Positions 18,201 through 26,414 of a stretch of DNA of 26,414 bases are shown in pieces. The translations under genes were made by a program, and so were the position numbers. Source of the stretch: Solicoccozyma terricola. Lineage: Eukaryota; Basidiomycota; Tremellomycetes; Filobasidiales; Piskurozymaceae. Position 1 is the first letter of the stretch; each line of letters starts with the position of its first letter. The stretch is taken from positions 546,344 through 572,757 of the forward strand of contig BCLD01000002.1 in assembly GCA_001600875.1 (NCBI GenBank), read 5' to 3'. The notes under the pieces were generated by a model. The model was not told the DNA's origin, made no database searches, and worked only from the letters and a program-made list of their open reading frames with translations.

Positions 18201-18762
18201 GAAGCTGCATTATGCCGGGGGAAAGAAGCCGAAAGCCGACATTGCGGAATCCCAGTATGCCTCCGTTGCACTCGACCGCCTTCGTGATTCCCGAATCGCT
18301 CACCTCGTCTGTCACGGCCAATCCGACCTTAAATGGCCGTCTGAAAGCTACCTTGCTCTTCTGCGCAAACCCGACCTGGGCTCTGTTACCCCACCAATGC
18401 TAGAGAAGCTTACTCTCACCCGTCTTACTGAGACGGATCTTCGTTTCGCCTGTATCGTCTTCCTGTCGGCTTGCTCGACCGCTCAAAATCGTGTGCAAGT
18501 ACTGGAAGACGAAGTGCTGCATCTGGCCTCGGGTTTCCTTGTCGCGGGATTCCGTCATGTTATCGCCTCCCTGTGGCCCGTCTACGACACGTTCTCACCG
18601 GATGTTGCTGATTCGTTCTGGAAGAATCTGCTCGACAAGGAGGTGGACGAATGGAACGACGGGTTGGTGGCACTAGCGGTTCACAAAGCAGTCCTTGACG
18701 TCCAAGAAGATGCTCCCGACAATCCGTTGGGCTGGGGACCTTTCGTGCATTTGGGGGCATGA
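15262..18762 (+). CDS. TPR-CHAT protein, intact copy C (caspase/separase-like protease)
   Basis: 1166 residues in one uninterrupted frame. The ATG at 15262 (MNPDELPAV) is chosen over the 33-codon upstream extension because copy A aligns from the same MNPDE. Residues ~40-680 are TPR-like helical repeats. A linker near 684 (LLDEGRGIIIGSLTGTRR) is typical of TPR-CHAT proteins. The CHAT domain covers about 790-1166 (GPIVLVNVHQLRSDAIVIT, IWWIGCGAASHLPFHAAG). The catalytic dyad is visible: His1018 in HLVCHG and Cys1071 in FLSACST. CHAT is a clan-CD cysteine protease fold; bacterial relatives cleave partner proteins, including gasdermins, and fungal ones are proposed cell-death effectors. No signal peptide or membrane helix is seen, so it is probably cytosolic. 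Substrate and trigger are unknown. No introns are needed, which is notable for a 3.5-kb basidiomycete gene. It is the only one of three copies without a disabling change. Confidence 0.93.
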   Translation: MNPDELPAVRLAVRALDAKILALTDPENPVCRYMQESSKSFRKALYRPAQNVLQEIHQQSQGLEGRVRPDCLYRLYVAKAKFSLQHQQDLDEQDPFGEALNMAEMALREARTVVPGGYTYMVDHDLYVHLQAAFNSSEPAIETIRHLQTFVRDSAVDSLSASERDWASYMYHFSGRMSFRVFSRTNDFDELDEAIGDFGRADDCATLNEERWIRTTRLLQYQNALIQLGAHRKDQVTLERALVIGQRCPGVSSPVDDELNGTALSFQLMTMYHLEQLFNVTPDPEEVMRIMTKGLLRIDAKEEDRKNIGGCGVRLLLAIFPRLPDVSRMDSLLKWVHSSLSEAGANEATRQVFLMLSLNLHIQMRNITGDSRHSLAAMDQIMAGALSQYPEVFKEFEEMLRMSCRVLPLLGTGDALTSTRLPLPLETSGPRIPAPETGELDAFMEQQRKFDIGMDAVCPPSLFSPLLGPRDREGVRRYLDMLRRYYSTGLLSVHPVINGIESVRSLIQAAKGDSSQVAAKVEIELRIHLGSLLMELKEDPSFRDQSLIANYEPLKLFDTCRDMRNLGEDAWHVLGLQLERRTQALQQAKVAYQNSLATRVDAVSSSFDLRYATMGRLVKIYLNCDESQEALETCTEAIEELGSLLDISLPLRDMQRQLSNIWTLGSTAFALALTLQAPLHRAVELLDEGRGIIIGSLTGTRRDFEELKGEDALRIVNQAQELRLMLSRKAPGQGAPAPFMMSIEQLSQMQQSREAATKFRRLVHDVRKLNGHDRFLKTPAKEDLRRAAVDGPIVLVNVHQLRSDAIVITDNEECFSHIPLPNLSEADIKDKFDPTMYTCEPNERVTVNCKLIETSLPWLYSSIVLPVLQSLGYHQPSGRRTGPEGLPRIWWIGCGAASHLPFHAAGRHNARKPDRTMDHVISSYAPTLKALFHSKYHSAKLSILQDAFTVFGTAMPTTPDMNALPNARAELATVQKAFKEKLHYAGGKKPKADIAESQYASVALDRLRDSRIAHLVCHGQSDLKWPSESYLALLRKPDLGSVTPPMLEKLTLTRLTETDLRFACIVFLSACSTAQNRVQVLEDEVLHLASGFLVAGFRHVIASLWPVYDTFSPDVADSFWKNLLDKEVDEWNDGLVALAVHKAVLDVQEDAPDNPLGWGPFVHLGA

Positions 18763-19118
18763 GGTAAGCGAGGCCTGTGAAGCCAGGATCTTCAGTTTCA
18801 TCACTCATTAATCCTGTCTGCGCTCGATATCGATGTCAGTCTGGTGCGATGCAGACTGTTGTTCGATCTTGTTGGAAGTGGGTGAATACTGTTATGGTTG
18901 ATGCTGAAGAATCGCATTGCAATGCATGGCAGGATGCAGGGGGCAAAGAGCTTTGTTTCCATGTTGTAAGAGTACTATATAGTCGGCCACTTCTGGTCAA
19001 GCTCGATGTACAACAGAATGAGAAAAAACCATAGAAACAAAACCCAATCATTCCTAACAGATTAAGAGTCGCACTTGCGCTATCAACATACCTACTACTT
19101 CAACATGTCCACTTCAAT
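18763..19118. other. 3' flank of copy C
   Basis: Only a short 3' similarity to copies A and B just after the stop; otherwise nothing recognised. Confidence 0.4.
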
Positions 19119-20533
19119 ATGTCAGACAACAAGTCGATTATTTCCAACTTTGCGGCATGGAAGCAAGCGGTACAGAATCAGCTTTCCTTGCCCGCTGCAT
19201 CGGAATTGTTGATGGGAGCGATATGGAACCATTCAGGACTGCCACAGCGATGGCTTCACGCTCAGTCTGTGCTGCTGCAGCTCTGCCAACAGCAACAGAA
19301 AAGATTCCAGCCACTAATTTGACAGTGGAACAGTTGGATGAGTGGAGGAGGTGGCCGATGCGAGAAGAGAAAGTCTAAGGAGTGATCCGGACAACAGTCT
19401 CTGATGGGATTGTTTTCAACATTCTGGACATGAACTTGGCCAACCAAATGTGGGACTACATACTGGCAACACACTAACTCGACAGTCCTGAGGAGCAAGC
19501 ATAAGTCAGTGATACCTTGACAACCATCAGGCTCAAGGGCGATCCTTTGGCAGAGGAGATGGAGATACATCTTGAACAATTCCCACTTTGTTTTACTGCG
19601 CGCACGGACCAAAAGCCTCAAGATCAATGAGGCGGCACGGACTGAATGCCTCTTGGTAACGTTGCCAAAGGCTCTTGCCGCGCTGCGACATCAATTCCGA
19701 TTGGCGGATCCGATCAAGAAGACATGAAGACATGAAGACATGGCTTGAAGTCACTAAGCAATACAACCTTGAAGCCGATAGAAAGAGTCCATCAGGAACA
19801 GGAAACAGGTTTGCTCTCTTGTCAGAGACAAAGAAGGAAGGCCAAACACGTTCCTACTCTGCCATGATTTCGCCACTTACCCGACTACTTTGCAAGGATG
19901 TACCTTTCAAACTGGGACGACATATGTGACACAGCCTTCAACAAGCTCAGAACGGCATTCACAACTGCACCAATCCTTACACATTTCTCACCCAATCAAC
20001 CTATCTTCATTGAAACGGATGCTTCGGATTTTATTATTTGCGCAATCTTCTCACATCCGGACAAGGCCAACCCAAAGCTACTTCATCCCATCGCATACCC
20101 CTCAAGAAAGCTAGCACCAGCAGAACACAACTACGAAATCTACGACAAAGAAATGCTGGCAATCGTGGAAGCTTTCACGGTATGGCGGGCTTGCACAGAA
20201 GGATGCGAATACCAAATCACCATCTACACTGACCACAAGAACCCCGTCTACTCCATCACATCGAAAACCTTCAACAAACGGCAAACTCAATGGTGGTTAA
20301 ACATGTCTGCTCTCAACTTCAAGATTATCTATCTACCAGGAACAACAGTGGGCAAGCCTGATGCCTTGTCGAGACGACAAGATTATTTGGAGGAGAGTAG
20401 GGCATCAGAAGCAGCACCAAAAGTTTTCCTCAAACCGAATCAATATGACTTTTCGGCAATGGAAGGACAACAAGACACAAAAGGAAACACAGCAAATGAA
20501 CAAAACAAGGAACAATACCATAAGAACAAGTAG
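19119..20533 (+). mobile_element. Internally deleted LTR retrotransposon (gag joined to Ty3/gypsy RNase H)
   Basis: 19119-19860 encodes a decayed Gag of UBN2 type, read across several frames: NFAAWKQAVQNQL, then LTVEQLDEWRRW, then VFNILDMNLANQMWDYILAT, then TIRLKGDPLAEEMEIHLEQF and LVTLPKALAALRHQF. Stops and frameshifts interrupt it, and a 9-bp unit (gaagacat plus one base) is tandemly repeated near 19720-19742. From about 19860 the reading jumps to the end of a Ty3/gypsy reverse transcriptase (ISPLTRLLCKDVPFK). After a 1-nt shift it continues as WDDICDTAFNKLRTAF, ETDASDFI, then RNase H (YPSRKLAPAEHNYEIYDKEM, YTDHKNP) and PDALSR. Protease and most of the reverse transcriptase are missing between the two halves, and no integrase follows. 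Non-functional relic; no LTRs identified. Confidence 0.85.
19898..20533 (+). pseudogene. Ty3/gypsy RT-connection/RNase H fragment
   Basis: 211 codons open in one frame, the best-preserved part of the element above. Visible are the RNase H core (TDASDFIICAIFSH), the connection motif YDKEMLAIVEAF, the YTDHKNPVYS segment and the terminal PDALSRR. The frame has no start codon of its own, because its natural upstream part is in another frame. The tail after DALSR is Lys/Asn/Gln-rich and ends before any integrase zinc finger. Confidence 0.85.
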
Positions 20534-21245
20534 CAGAAAACAAAAAAGCAACAAAAACACAAAAACATCTCTCACTTTGGCACCAGTCGATTTACATCAA
20601 CGACCTTCAGAAATATGAACGGTTATACCCTTCAGGATTTGTCAACTTCAGCCTTAGGAGTTAAAAGTGCTTGCATGCCGAGCTGAACTCGATTAGGGTT
20701 TTGATCCCATGATCGATGACGATGACTTGGGTGATTGCATGGCAAATATCATGGTTGAAGATTTCTTCCCCGAGTTATTCGCTAGCTCCGTTTGTCATCC
20801 GCGAAGAGCGAGTTACGCAGCAAGGTTCTCCTCCGTCTTCCATACACTGCCGTTCTGGATCATTCGCCGCGATCGTATAGGCCTTCGAAGCCTTAGAGAA
20901 AGAGGCAGTATGGGTGGGAACGGCGTGATCGTGCGCGCATTCTAAAACGGCGGGTCCCGGCAAAGTTGAGATTGGAGTGGGAACGTTGAAGACACGTGCC
21001 ACGAGGCGTGAGGGCGTCGGCATTCGGAGTCTGGTAGGGGTCCCCCCCAGTGCCTATTTACGTCAGAGAACCTAAAGAACCTGTACTGAAACAGTACTCG
21101 TATGACTGTTGGGACGGCAACTTGTTCTTTGACCCATACTTTAGTCACCCATTGATATACATGCCCGAGAAGCTGCAGAGAGGGGATCGACGCTTAGTCC
21201 GAGAGTGACTTGGTCACCCTTAAACCCTTAACATTGAAGGAAGAG
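20534..21245. other. Intergenic between retrotransposon relic and the 272-residue gene
   Basis: A-rich just after the relic (20535-20570). Short frames only. No LTR, terminator or RNA gene recognised. Confidence 0.4.
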
Positions 21246-22064
21246 TCACTCGTCTCCGTCTGCCTCCAACGCGATCTCTTCCTCTTCGCCTTCTTCCAGT
21301 TCCAACCTGTAAGTCCACTCGTGACCTTTTTTGATCTCCGCCTCTCTGGTCACTGACGGCATCAACACAGGAACATCGTCGGCTAAGTCTGCCTTCAGTC
21401 GGTTGATCAATCGCATCCTCCAGTCGAATTTGACCTTCTGATAGTGGACCAGGAAAATACGTTCTCCTGGATAGGACCCAGAGCCGGCGATCTCGACACC
21501 TTTCTTGGCCTCGGCAGAGAAGGCAGGATCGAGGCCAGGGACGGACACTCCAGTCGCGGCTAAAATGATCTGGGACACGGGGATGGATCCTTCGAAATTG
21601 ATTGCCTTGAAGCTGACGGTGTATTCCTTGACGTCGGCGTCCTTGACCGAGGTAATACCGGTGACCAGATAGAGCTCTTGAGCGTTGTCAATGAAGTAGT
21701 ACAAGGTGCCTTTGCCGGTCTTGCCCTCGCCCTGCTCTGTGACAGCGCGAGCAAGTATCCGATCGAGGAGGTCGGAAGGTCGAAAGAGCTTCTTGACGTT
21801 CTCTTGAGGAGTGACGAGATAGACAACGCTGGTATCGGCTCGATCTCGACTAACTTCCACGAGTTGGTTCAGCTTGAGGCCTCCGTGACCATTGCGGAGG
21901 CAAGCGTAATATCTCGAGACGTTGTTCTGCGAATTCGGGCCGTCGATCTCTTTCTCGCCGAGATCATGGCAATCGAAAATCTTCGCGGTCGGATTTGACC
22001 TATTTCTGACGAGACTTCCGAGCTGAATCAATCCCATATTTTCGAAGCTGATCCTGGTTGGCAT
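21246..22064 (-). CDS. Intact 272-residue protein, candidate fungal gasdermin-like pore-forming protein
   Basis: Single-exon frame from the ATG at 22064 to the stop at 21246. Seen directly: a mixed alpha/beta pattern with a long hairpin-like segment at residues ~119-154 (GTLYYFIDNAQELYLVTG, then a charged turn and KEYTVSFKA), a hydrophobic stretch at ~158-178 (EGSIPVSQIILAATGVSVPG), a strand pair at ~199-215 (PGERIFLVHYQKVKFDW), and a strongly acidic tail at 255-272. There is no signal peptide. The size is close to fungal gasdermins (RCD-1, HET-Q1; about 250-280 residues, short C-terminal inhibitory tail removed by a protease). The order ELYLVTG ... PGERIFLVHYQKVKFDW resembles the gasdermin N-domain pattern ELxVVTE ... 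IPxGSxLAFRVxQL. Its position 2.5 kb from an intact CHAT gene fits fungal gasdermin-protease pairing. The family assignment is inference; the gene itself looks real. Confidence 0.42.
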   Translation of the reverse strand: MPTRISFENMGLIQLGSLVRNRSNPTAKIFDCHDLGEKEIDGPNSQNNVSRYYACLRNGHGGLKLNQLVEVSRDRADTSVVYLVTPQENVKKLFRPSDLLDRILARAVTEQGEGKTGKGTLYYFIDNAQELYLVTGITSVKDADVKEYTVSFKAINFEGSIPVSQIILAATGVSVPGLDPAFSAEAKKGVEIAGSGSYPGERIFLVHYQKVKFDWRMRLINRLKADLADDVPVLMPSVTREAEIKKGHEWTYRLELEEGEEEEIALEADGDE

Positions 22065-24789
22065 GTCGGTGGATGGGATGGCCGTTTCAGCGAAGAGGTG
22101 TTGGTGTAGTGGGAGAATACCTTCTGATCATCCGGTCGGGGCGTGGTCAAGGAACTTTATGTGGTCTTGCGTAACCTTTCTCAACTCGGGGAAGCAGAAT
22201 GGAAATCTGTGCGAGGCAAAGGCAGTCCATGCGGCAGTCCGTGCATGCTTGCTTCCGAAGACGGTAGTGTATGTGCTGATCCTGCATGCGTGTTTTCCCG
22301 TTCGATCAGCTGCCCCGAGGACAACCCTACTCCCTTCAAGGCTATGCTGTTGGTTTTGAGTCGGTGCAACGTGGATTTTCTCGTTCTGTTGCGAGCCGGA
22401 GGCAAGGCACCCATTTCTTTCCGTCCGTTCCGCTTGCACTGTAGCGAAGATGGATCCTGCATCCGTCCAGCTCCTGATTTGTATATTCGAAATCAAGGCA
22501 GATGATGTCCATGACCCGCATGATATTAAGGCCAAGACCAATCTGACCTATTCTAGAAGGTCCTCTCGACCTTCCAATGCTGATAGGATCCGCTTGGTTC
22601 GTTCCTTTGTTCATGTGTTTCGACGCCACATAGTCTTGCGACCGCTGGCCTGATAAGGTGCGTATGCATCCTGGTCATAGTCTATCGGAACCTAGGGTAC
22701 CGTCAGATGGTCTGCAGTCTTTCTGAAGGTATAGTTGTGGAGTCTGGTTTGTCATGACGGAATCAAGTGCTCTGCGGGTGGAAGCAGAACTTCTTTCAAA
22801 TTCACCGAAGCCTCTGTCTCGGAAAAGAATGAGAACATAGAAGTCGTGCCTGGCGCAATCTGTGCCTGTTTGCCACAGTGACGGAGTTGGTAAGTTTTAC
22901 AGACCATCAGCTGATTATGGGTAGCCTTACGCAACAGTGTTGCCTGTGCCAATACAACGTGACAGGGACGTGAATATGGACTTTTGAATCATTTTCGCGT
23001 TTCCAAATTCATCTTCTAGGAAATTTATTGACCGTGGGCACGTCCGAAGCGCAGAAATGTACTGGCACCTGATGATGCACGCTCGGTCAGTCTAGCGAGA
23101 GGATGGCCTGGGTCTTGAAGTATCAACCTTTCCCCTCATACGCCGATTATCACACCATCCTCCTTCAAGTCGAACTTATACCCTTGCACATCCCTTGAGT
23201 TTCATGTGAAATGCTTCCTATACAGGCTGGCAGAAAGCAAGAGATTCATCATGTGCTTTATATCACGAATGATGAGCAGAGTCTCAAAGCATGATTGGGG
23301 ACGTGAGGGAGGGGCAGTCACATTGAAAACTTCATCAAACTCCATCATGCTGACCCTATTGCTCCTTTATAGCCACCAACGGAGGCGCTAACGTGACTCC
23401 ATGAATTTCTGATGGTGCCTTCTCAGGTCTGATTTGGTTATAACATGGATAGAGGGGACCAAGGCTAATTGCCCCCTTGAATTTGCCTTAAAGCTTGAAC
23501 ATGAGCGACTACCTGAACACCTTCTACCCACTCACCGCGATCCTCCACGAACGAAATGTAAAAGCATCAGATGCACGTCCTACATCCTCCTACCTTGCTA
23601 TCTAATCTCACAAGCTGATCAAGTACCGACTCGAGACAAAGGCTACCAACGATGTCCGCCACTGGATGTAACTATGGTGGCGGGGAAGGACGTTGCATCC
23701 TACACACCCGCAAACCGAGTACAGACATGCAATTCAAGCCCGGAAAGTCATTCCCTTTTTTAGTTTCGCTTGTATCCTACTGACGTGAGACCATGGAGGT
23801 TTCTGCATTACGCTCTCTTACTGACGTTGAAGAGGATGAATACTTGCCATAATGATTTGATTATCCGGAAATCCGGAAGCACAGGAGACAATCTTAAGTC
23901 CGACTGGAAAAGACAGGTGTCTATTCGAGGTCCCGTGTTGGTTGCATCGCTGTCACTTACAGAGTCTGCGACACCCTGTCCGACCTCAGCTTCGCTCTGG
24001 TAGATAATGATGGTGGTGTTGCCAAATGGCAACGCTCATGTCGGACGAGAGGGAGATTTTGTGCCAGAGGAAGACCTTGCCATCCGCGTGAACAAGCTGC
24101 ACCCGATGCAGGTCGAGGGAACGTTGAGTTGGAGGAGCGATGTACTCCATCATCCGGGACCGCCACGCTCAGAAACCTGCTTCACCTTCCAGGTCTTCCA
24201 CAACTGGAACACTGTCCGCTACACTTAAGGAAATCTCTGGAAAGAATCTCGGGAAAGAATCTCGGGAAAGACTGCGGCTAGATGAATTAGCTGCAGCTTC
24301 TGAGGGTTCTACCACACATCTCTGACTCGACCTTCGTGTATGTATATGAACCATCTGTATGAAACTTGTGTGGGGACCAGGAATGGTGTAGCGACGCCCA
24401 GCCGGACAGAAAGGATACAAAGCACACTCACCTTGTCTTCCAGCATAATAGCAATTACACTTCGAACAACGGGATGGTATGGAAAATCTCGCTGATTTCA
24501 CATGGAGATCAAGGGGCTGGGCAGTCATGTTCGCACATCAAGCCTATGCGACAAAGTAAAACAACGGGGAAATGTTCGGAGAGAGACCAACGTACATCCT
24601 GTCTCTAGTGGCGGGTAAAACCCTTCACCTAGGGATTTGACAGAATAGCCATTGTCGGAAGGCAGAACAACAGTCGGCATGAGCTTAGAGGGAACCGCGT
24701 GCAAGCCAAGATTGCGTACAGTCCGCTCTGCAGTTTTTGGGAATCGCACTTTGTCTGGCCGTCAACGCGTCCGCTCGCCGGTTTTCCCT
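22065..24789. other. 2.7-kb stretch without a recognised gene
   Basis: The first few hundred bases should hold the promoter of the 272-residue gene. Frames of 90-137 codons overlap on both strands at 22128-22541, and others of 109 and 119 codons occur at 23434-23763 and 24169-24528; none resembles a known family. A short tandem repeat (aaagaatctcgg, about three units) lies at 24238-24272. No tRNA or rRNA seen. Confidence 0.35.
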
Positions 24790-25135
24790 CTCAATTTAGA
24801 GAGTAATATTCCAGGAGATATTCTTTCTCGGCTGTGGTAACCGGGTCAGTAGTGGTCTCGACCACCGGGGCCCACTCACTCTCTCATCGATATTCGCGCC
24901 TTGATCCGAGTTGAGGATCTTTCGACGTTTGTAGACATTTGGCCAATGTATGCTCACTCTGTGCTGCTTTTCAAATCGAGCTTCGTACCGAGGGCATGGC
25001 TGGCCGCCTCTGCAAGCTTGGAACCAGCTACCATTTGCAATTCAGTGAGAGTGATCAGGTTGCCTTGCACGTCATCACCTAGACCATGAGGTCCTGGTAG
25101 ACCTACGTTAAAACCTTTGTAGTCGGCATCAGCCT
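24790..25135 (-). pseudogene. NmrA-like NAD(P)-binding protein, C-terminal fragments
   Basis: Minus strand, 25130 down to 24957: ADYKGFNVGLPGPHGLGDD, then LITLTELQMVAGSKLAEAAS, then HALGTKLDLKSSTE and a stop. A second piece at about 24795-24838 reads EKEYLLEYYSL, followed shortly by a TGA and EGKT. Together these resemble the C-terminal part of fungal NmrA-type Rossmann proteins (GLPGPHG-GD-QG ... TL-ELE-VAG--LAE-AS-ALG ... YLLEYYSL-REGKTN). The ~120 bases between the pieces could be an intron (GTGAGC donor at the SSTE junction) or degraded sequence. An acceptor-like ATCAG precedes the first piece. The NAD(P)-binding N-terminus is not visible upstream, where another relic lies on the opposite strand. 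Function: redox-sensing or oxidoreductase-like by family; here probably dead. Confidence 0.5.
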
Positions 25136-25356
25136 CTGATCCCTCACTTCAGGAAACACGTGAGAGTTAATACCAATTCTTCCTTATCAACATGCAGCAA
25201 TCATACAACAAGGTCTGAAACCATCCAGCAAGGATCCCACAAATCCGTCACTGCTAGGTCTCCACCTTAGTCTTATATACCGACTCTAAGGGAAATGACC
25301 CAGCACCTGACACACACTTCCGTGCCAGTCGGTAAGGATCAGCAAAATGATGATGA
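25136..25356. other. Short gap between opposed gene relics
   Basis: A TATA-like TATATAAG reads on the minus strand near 25272-25279. It is upstream of the NmrA-like fragment, but too little of that gene remains to link them. Confidence 0.3.
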
Positions 25357-26099
25357 AAGGACGCGAAGGCTGTCTTCCCGACGCAAGAAGATCCCGCCTT
25401 GCTGGATTACCAAACACCCGACTTTCGTGAGACGCCCAATCGGTGGCTCGTGCTTCGACGCTTGGAGTTGGACACGGTGAAGCGAGATGCTGCGGATTCC
25501 ACCTACCAGCCACGGATTGACGAATTCAAGGCGTGGATCATAGAGAGCAACATTCGGCAAGATTTTAGGTCCCCAGACTACAAGACAGATCTGGAGATGG
25601 ATATGTCACCATTTATCCGAGGTAATGCTGCTAATATTGATTCCCAGGCTGAGGTGTTCATCGGGCAAAACTCGGATGCTGCAGGTTGGTCTCCCAGTGG
25701 GAAAACTGGGATACCAGCATCGATCATGAATTCGTCGAATCCTCTTTTTGTCGATTATGTGCCTCATAACTGCAATGTTTTCTCCATGGTCGACGACTTC
25801 ACCTATGGACTAGACAACAAATTCAAGATGTTGTCGGCTGTTGCTTCGTATCAAGTCTTTGGGTGGCATGTCCAAAAGGTCAAGGATCCCTTTAATATCA
25901 CGATCCTTGATAACGGCTACCTCGGCAACACACAGCTGGATCATGGACGGTCACTTCCAACAGCAAGCCCGCCACCATCAAGGCGGACGATCTGGGTAAA
26001 AGCTTCCTCAACACGGCTCCTGTAGCGATCGGTACTACACAGAACGTAATGATCTCGTCATCCGTGGGGACAGACCAATACATCCTCGTAGTCGGTTGA
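25357..26099 (+). pseudogene. Fragment of a large uncharacterised fungal protein
   Basis: Frame 1 is open from 25357 (just after a TGA) to 26025 without a supported ATG. It reads LLDYQTPDFRETPNRWLVLR, then SPFIRGNAANIDSQAEVFIG, SSNPLFVDYVPHNC and FSMVDDFTYGLDN, then ASYQVFGWHVQKVKDPFNIT. From about 25938 a different frame carries on: NSKPATIKADDLGKSF, then PVAIGTT. The order of these motifs (VSPF near the start, FS-VDDFSY, SYHVFGW----DPFN, SKPAT--AD, AIGTT) is one I associate with very large fungal proteins of unknown function. The assignment is from memory and uncertain. It shows truncation at the 5' end, a frameshift or deletion near 25930, and a 3' end running into a copia fragment. No function is known. 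Confidence 0.45.
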
Positions 26100-26414
26100 A
26101 TGTGTCCCTGGGTAGGGGTTTGGTGAGCAGGTCCGCGAGGTTGTCGACTGATGGGACGTGAGCTAAGTCGACCATGCCTTCAGTCACTTGCTCGCGTAGG
26201 AAGTGATGGCGAAGGGCGATATGCTTTGATCGATTGTGATGGACTGGGTTCTTAGAAAGAGCGATGGCGCCTGCATTGTCATTGAGTATGGAGACCGCCT
26301 CGCCGTCCTTGAGTCCCATTTGTAGGTCATCGAGCAGTTGCCTGAGCCAGATAGCTTGTCGAGTTGCATCAGCTGATGCCATGTATTCTGCCTCAGTGGT
26401 TGACAGCGCTACCG
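26035..26414 (-). mobile_element. Ty1/copia retrotransposon, RNase H end (runs off the right edge)
   Basis: The minus-strand frame is open from the window edge to the stop at 26035-26037. It starts VALSTTEAEYMASADATRQA, then WLRQLLDDLQMGL, LNDNAGAIALSKNPVHHNRS, KHIALRHHFLREQV, then DNLADLLTKPLPRDTFNRLR. This is the classic copia RNase H signature (STAEAEYMA, DN-GAI-L--NP--H-RSKHI, AD-LTK-L). About 126 codons are visible. The final ~15 codons overlap the neighbouring relic, and no polypurine tract or LTR follows. The element is therefore truncated at or just before its natural end and the stop may belong to the flanking sequence. Confidence 0.9.

Noticed and set aside
17827..18321. 164-codon antisense frame in the CHAT domain
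   Set aside because: Shadow of the strongly coding plus strand; the same antisense frames appear in A and B because the sense sequence is conserved.
22128..22541. 137-codon minus-strand frame upstream of the 272-residue gene
   Set aside because: A 120-codon plus-strand frame covers the same DNA and neither has recognisable features; more likely promoter DNA.
25136..25206. A 71-bp intron ahead of the NmrA-like fragment (GTATGA...ATCAG)
   Set aside because: Donor and acceptor look plausible, but the joined reading gives a stop codon at the junction and no upstream NmrA sequence, so I did not call it.

Overview
The window looks like fungal nuclear DNA, most probably from an Agaricomycete (Basidiomycota). 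The evidence is interstitial TTAGGG-type telomeric repeats, decayed Ty3/gypsy and Ty1/copia retrotransposon pieces, fungal NLR-type TPR and WD40 repeats, an HPP-family membrane-protein fragment, and a family of long TPR-CHAT proteins. Most of the window is degraded accessory DNA. Only two long frames look intact: a 1166-residue TPR-CHAT gene (15262-18762, +) and a 272-residue gene (21246-22064, -). A third gene, with TPRs, is open to the left edge.

Layout, left to right. 1-716 (-): N-terminal part of a TPR-repeat protein that runs off the window. 717-4735: mostly non-coding DNA with a short telomere-like tract and three copies of a sequence that looks like a retrotransposon end. 4736-8008 (+): TPR-CHAT copy A, a pseudogene with a 10-bp and a ~155-bp deletion. 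8989-11850 (-): TPR-CHAT copy B, convergent with A; it lacks its N-terminal third and carries frameshifts and a stop. 11918-13322: GT microsatellite, HPP fragment, 13-bp minisatellite and (TTAGGG)4. 13687-14745 (-): a gag fragment, then the C-terminal WD40 part of an NLR-like gene. 15262-18762 (+): intact copy C with catalytic His and Cys. 19119-20533 (+): internally deleted LTR retrotransposon. 21246-22064 (-): intact gene tentatively read as a fungal gasdermin-like pore-forming protein. 22065-24789: no recognisable gene. 24790-25135 (-): NmrA-like fragment. 25357-26099 (+): broken member of a large uncharacterised fungal family. 26035-26414 (-): copia RNase H running off the right edge.

Biological reading. 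CHAT is a caspase/separase-type (clan CD) protease fold. In fungi, gasdermin-like genes often sit next to protease genes (CHAT or subtilisin-like), and NLRs with WD40 or TPR sensors act upstream in allorecognition and regulated cell death. This window holds an intact TPR-CHAT protease, two dead paralogs, NLR sensor fragments of two kinds and a possible gasdermin within 22 kb. That fits a birth-and-death cell-death/immunity locus riddled with transposons. The protease calls are strong; the gasdermin call and the functional link are inference.
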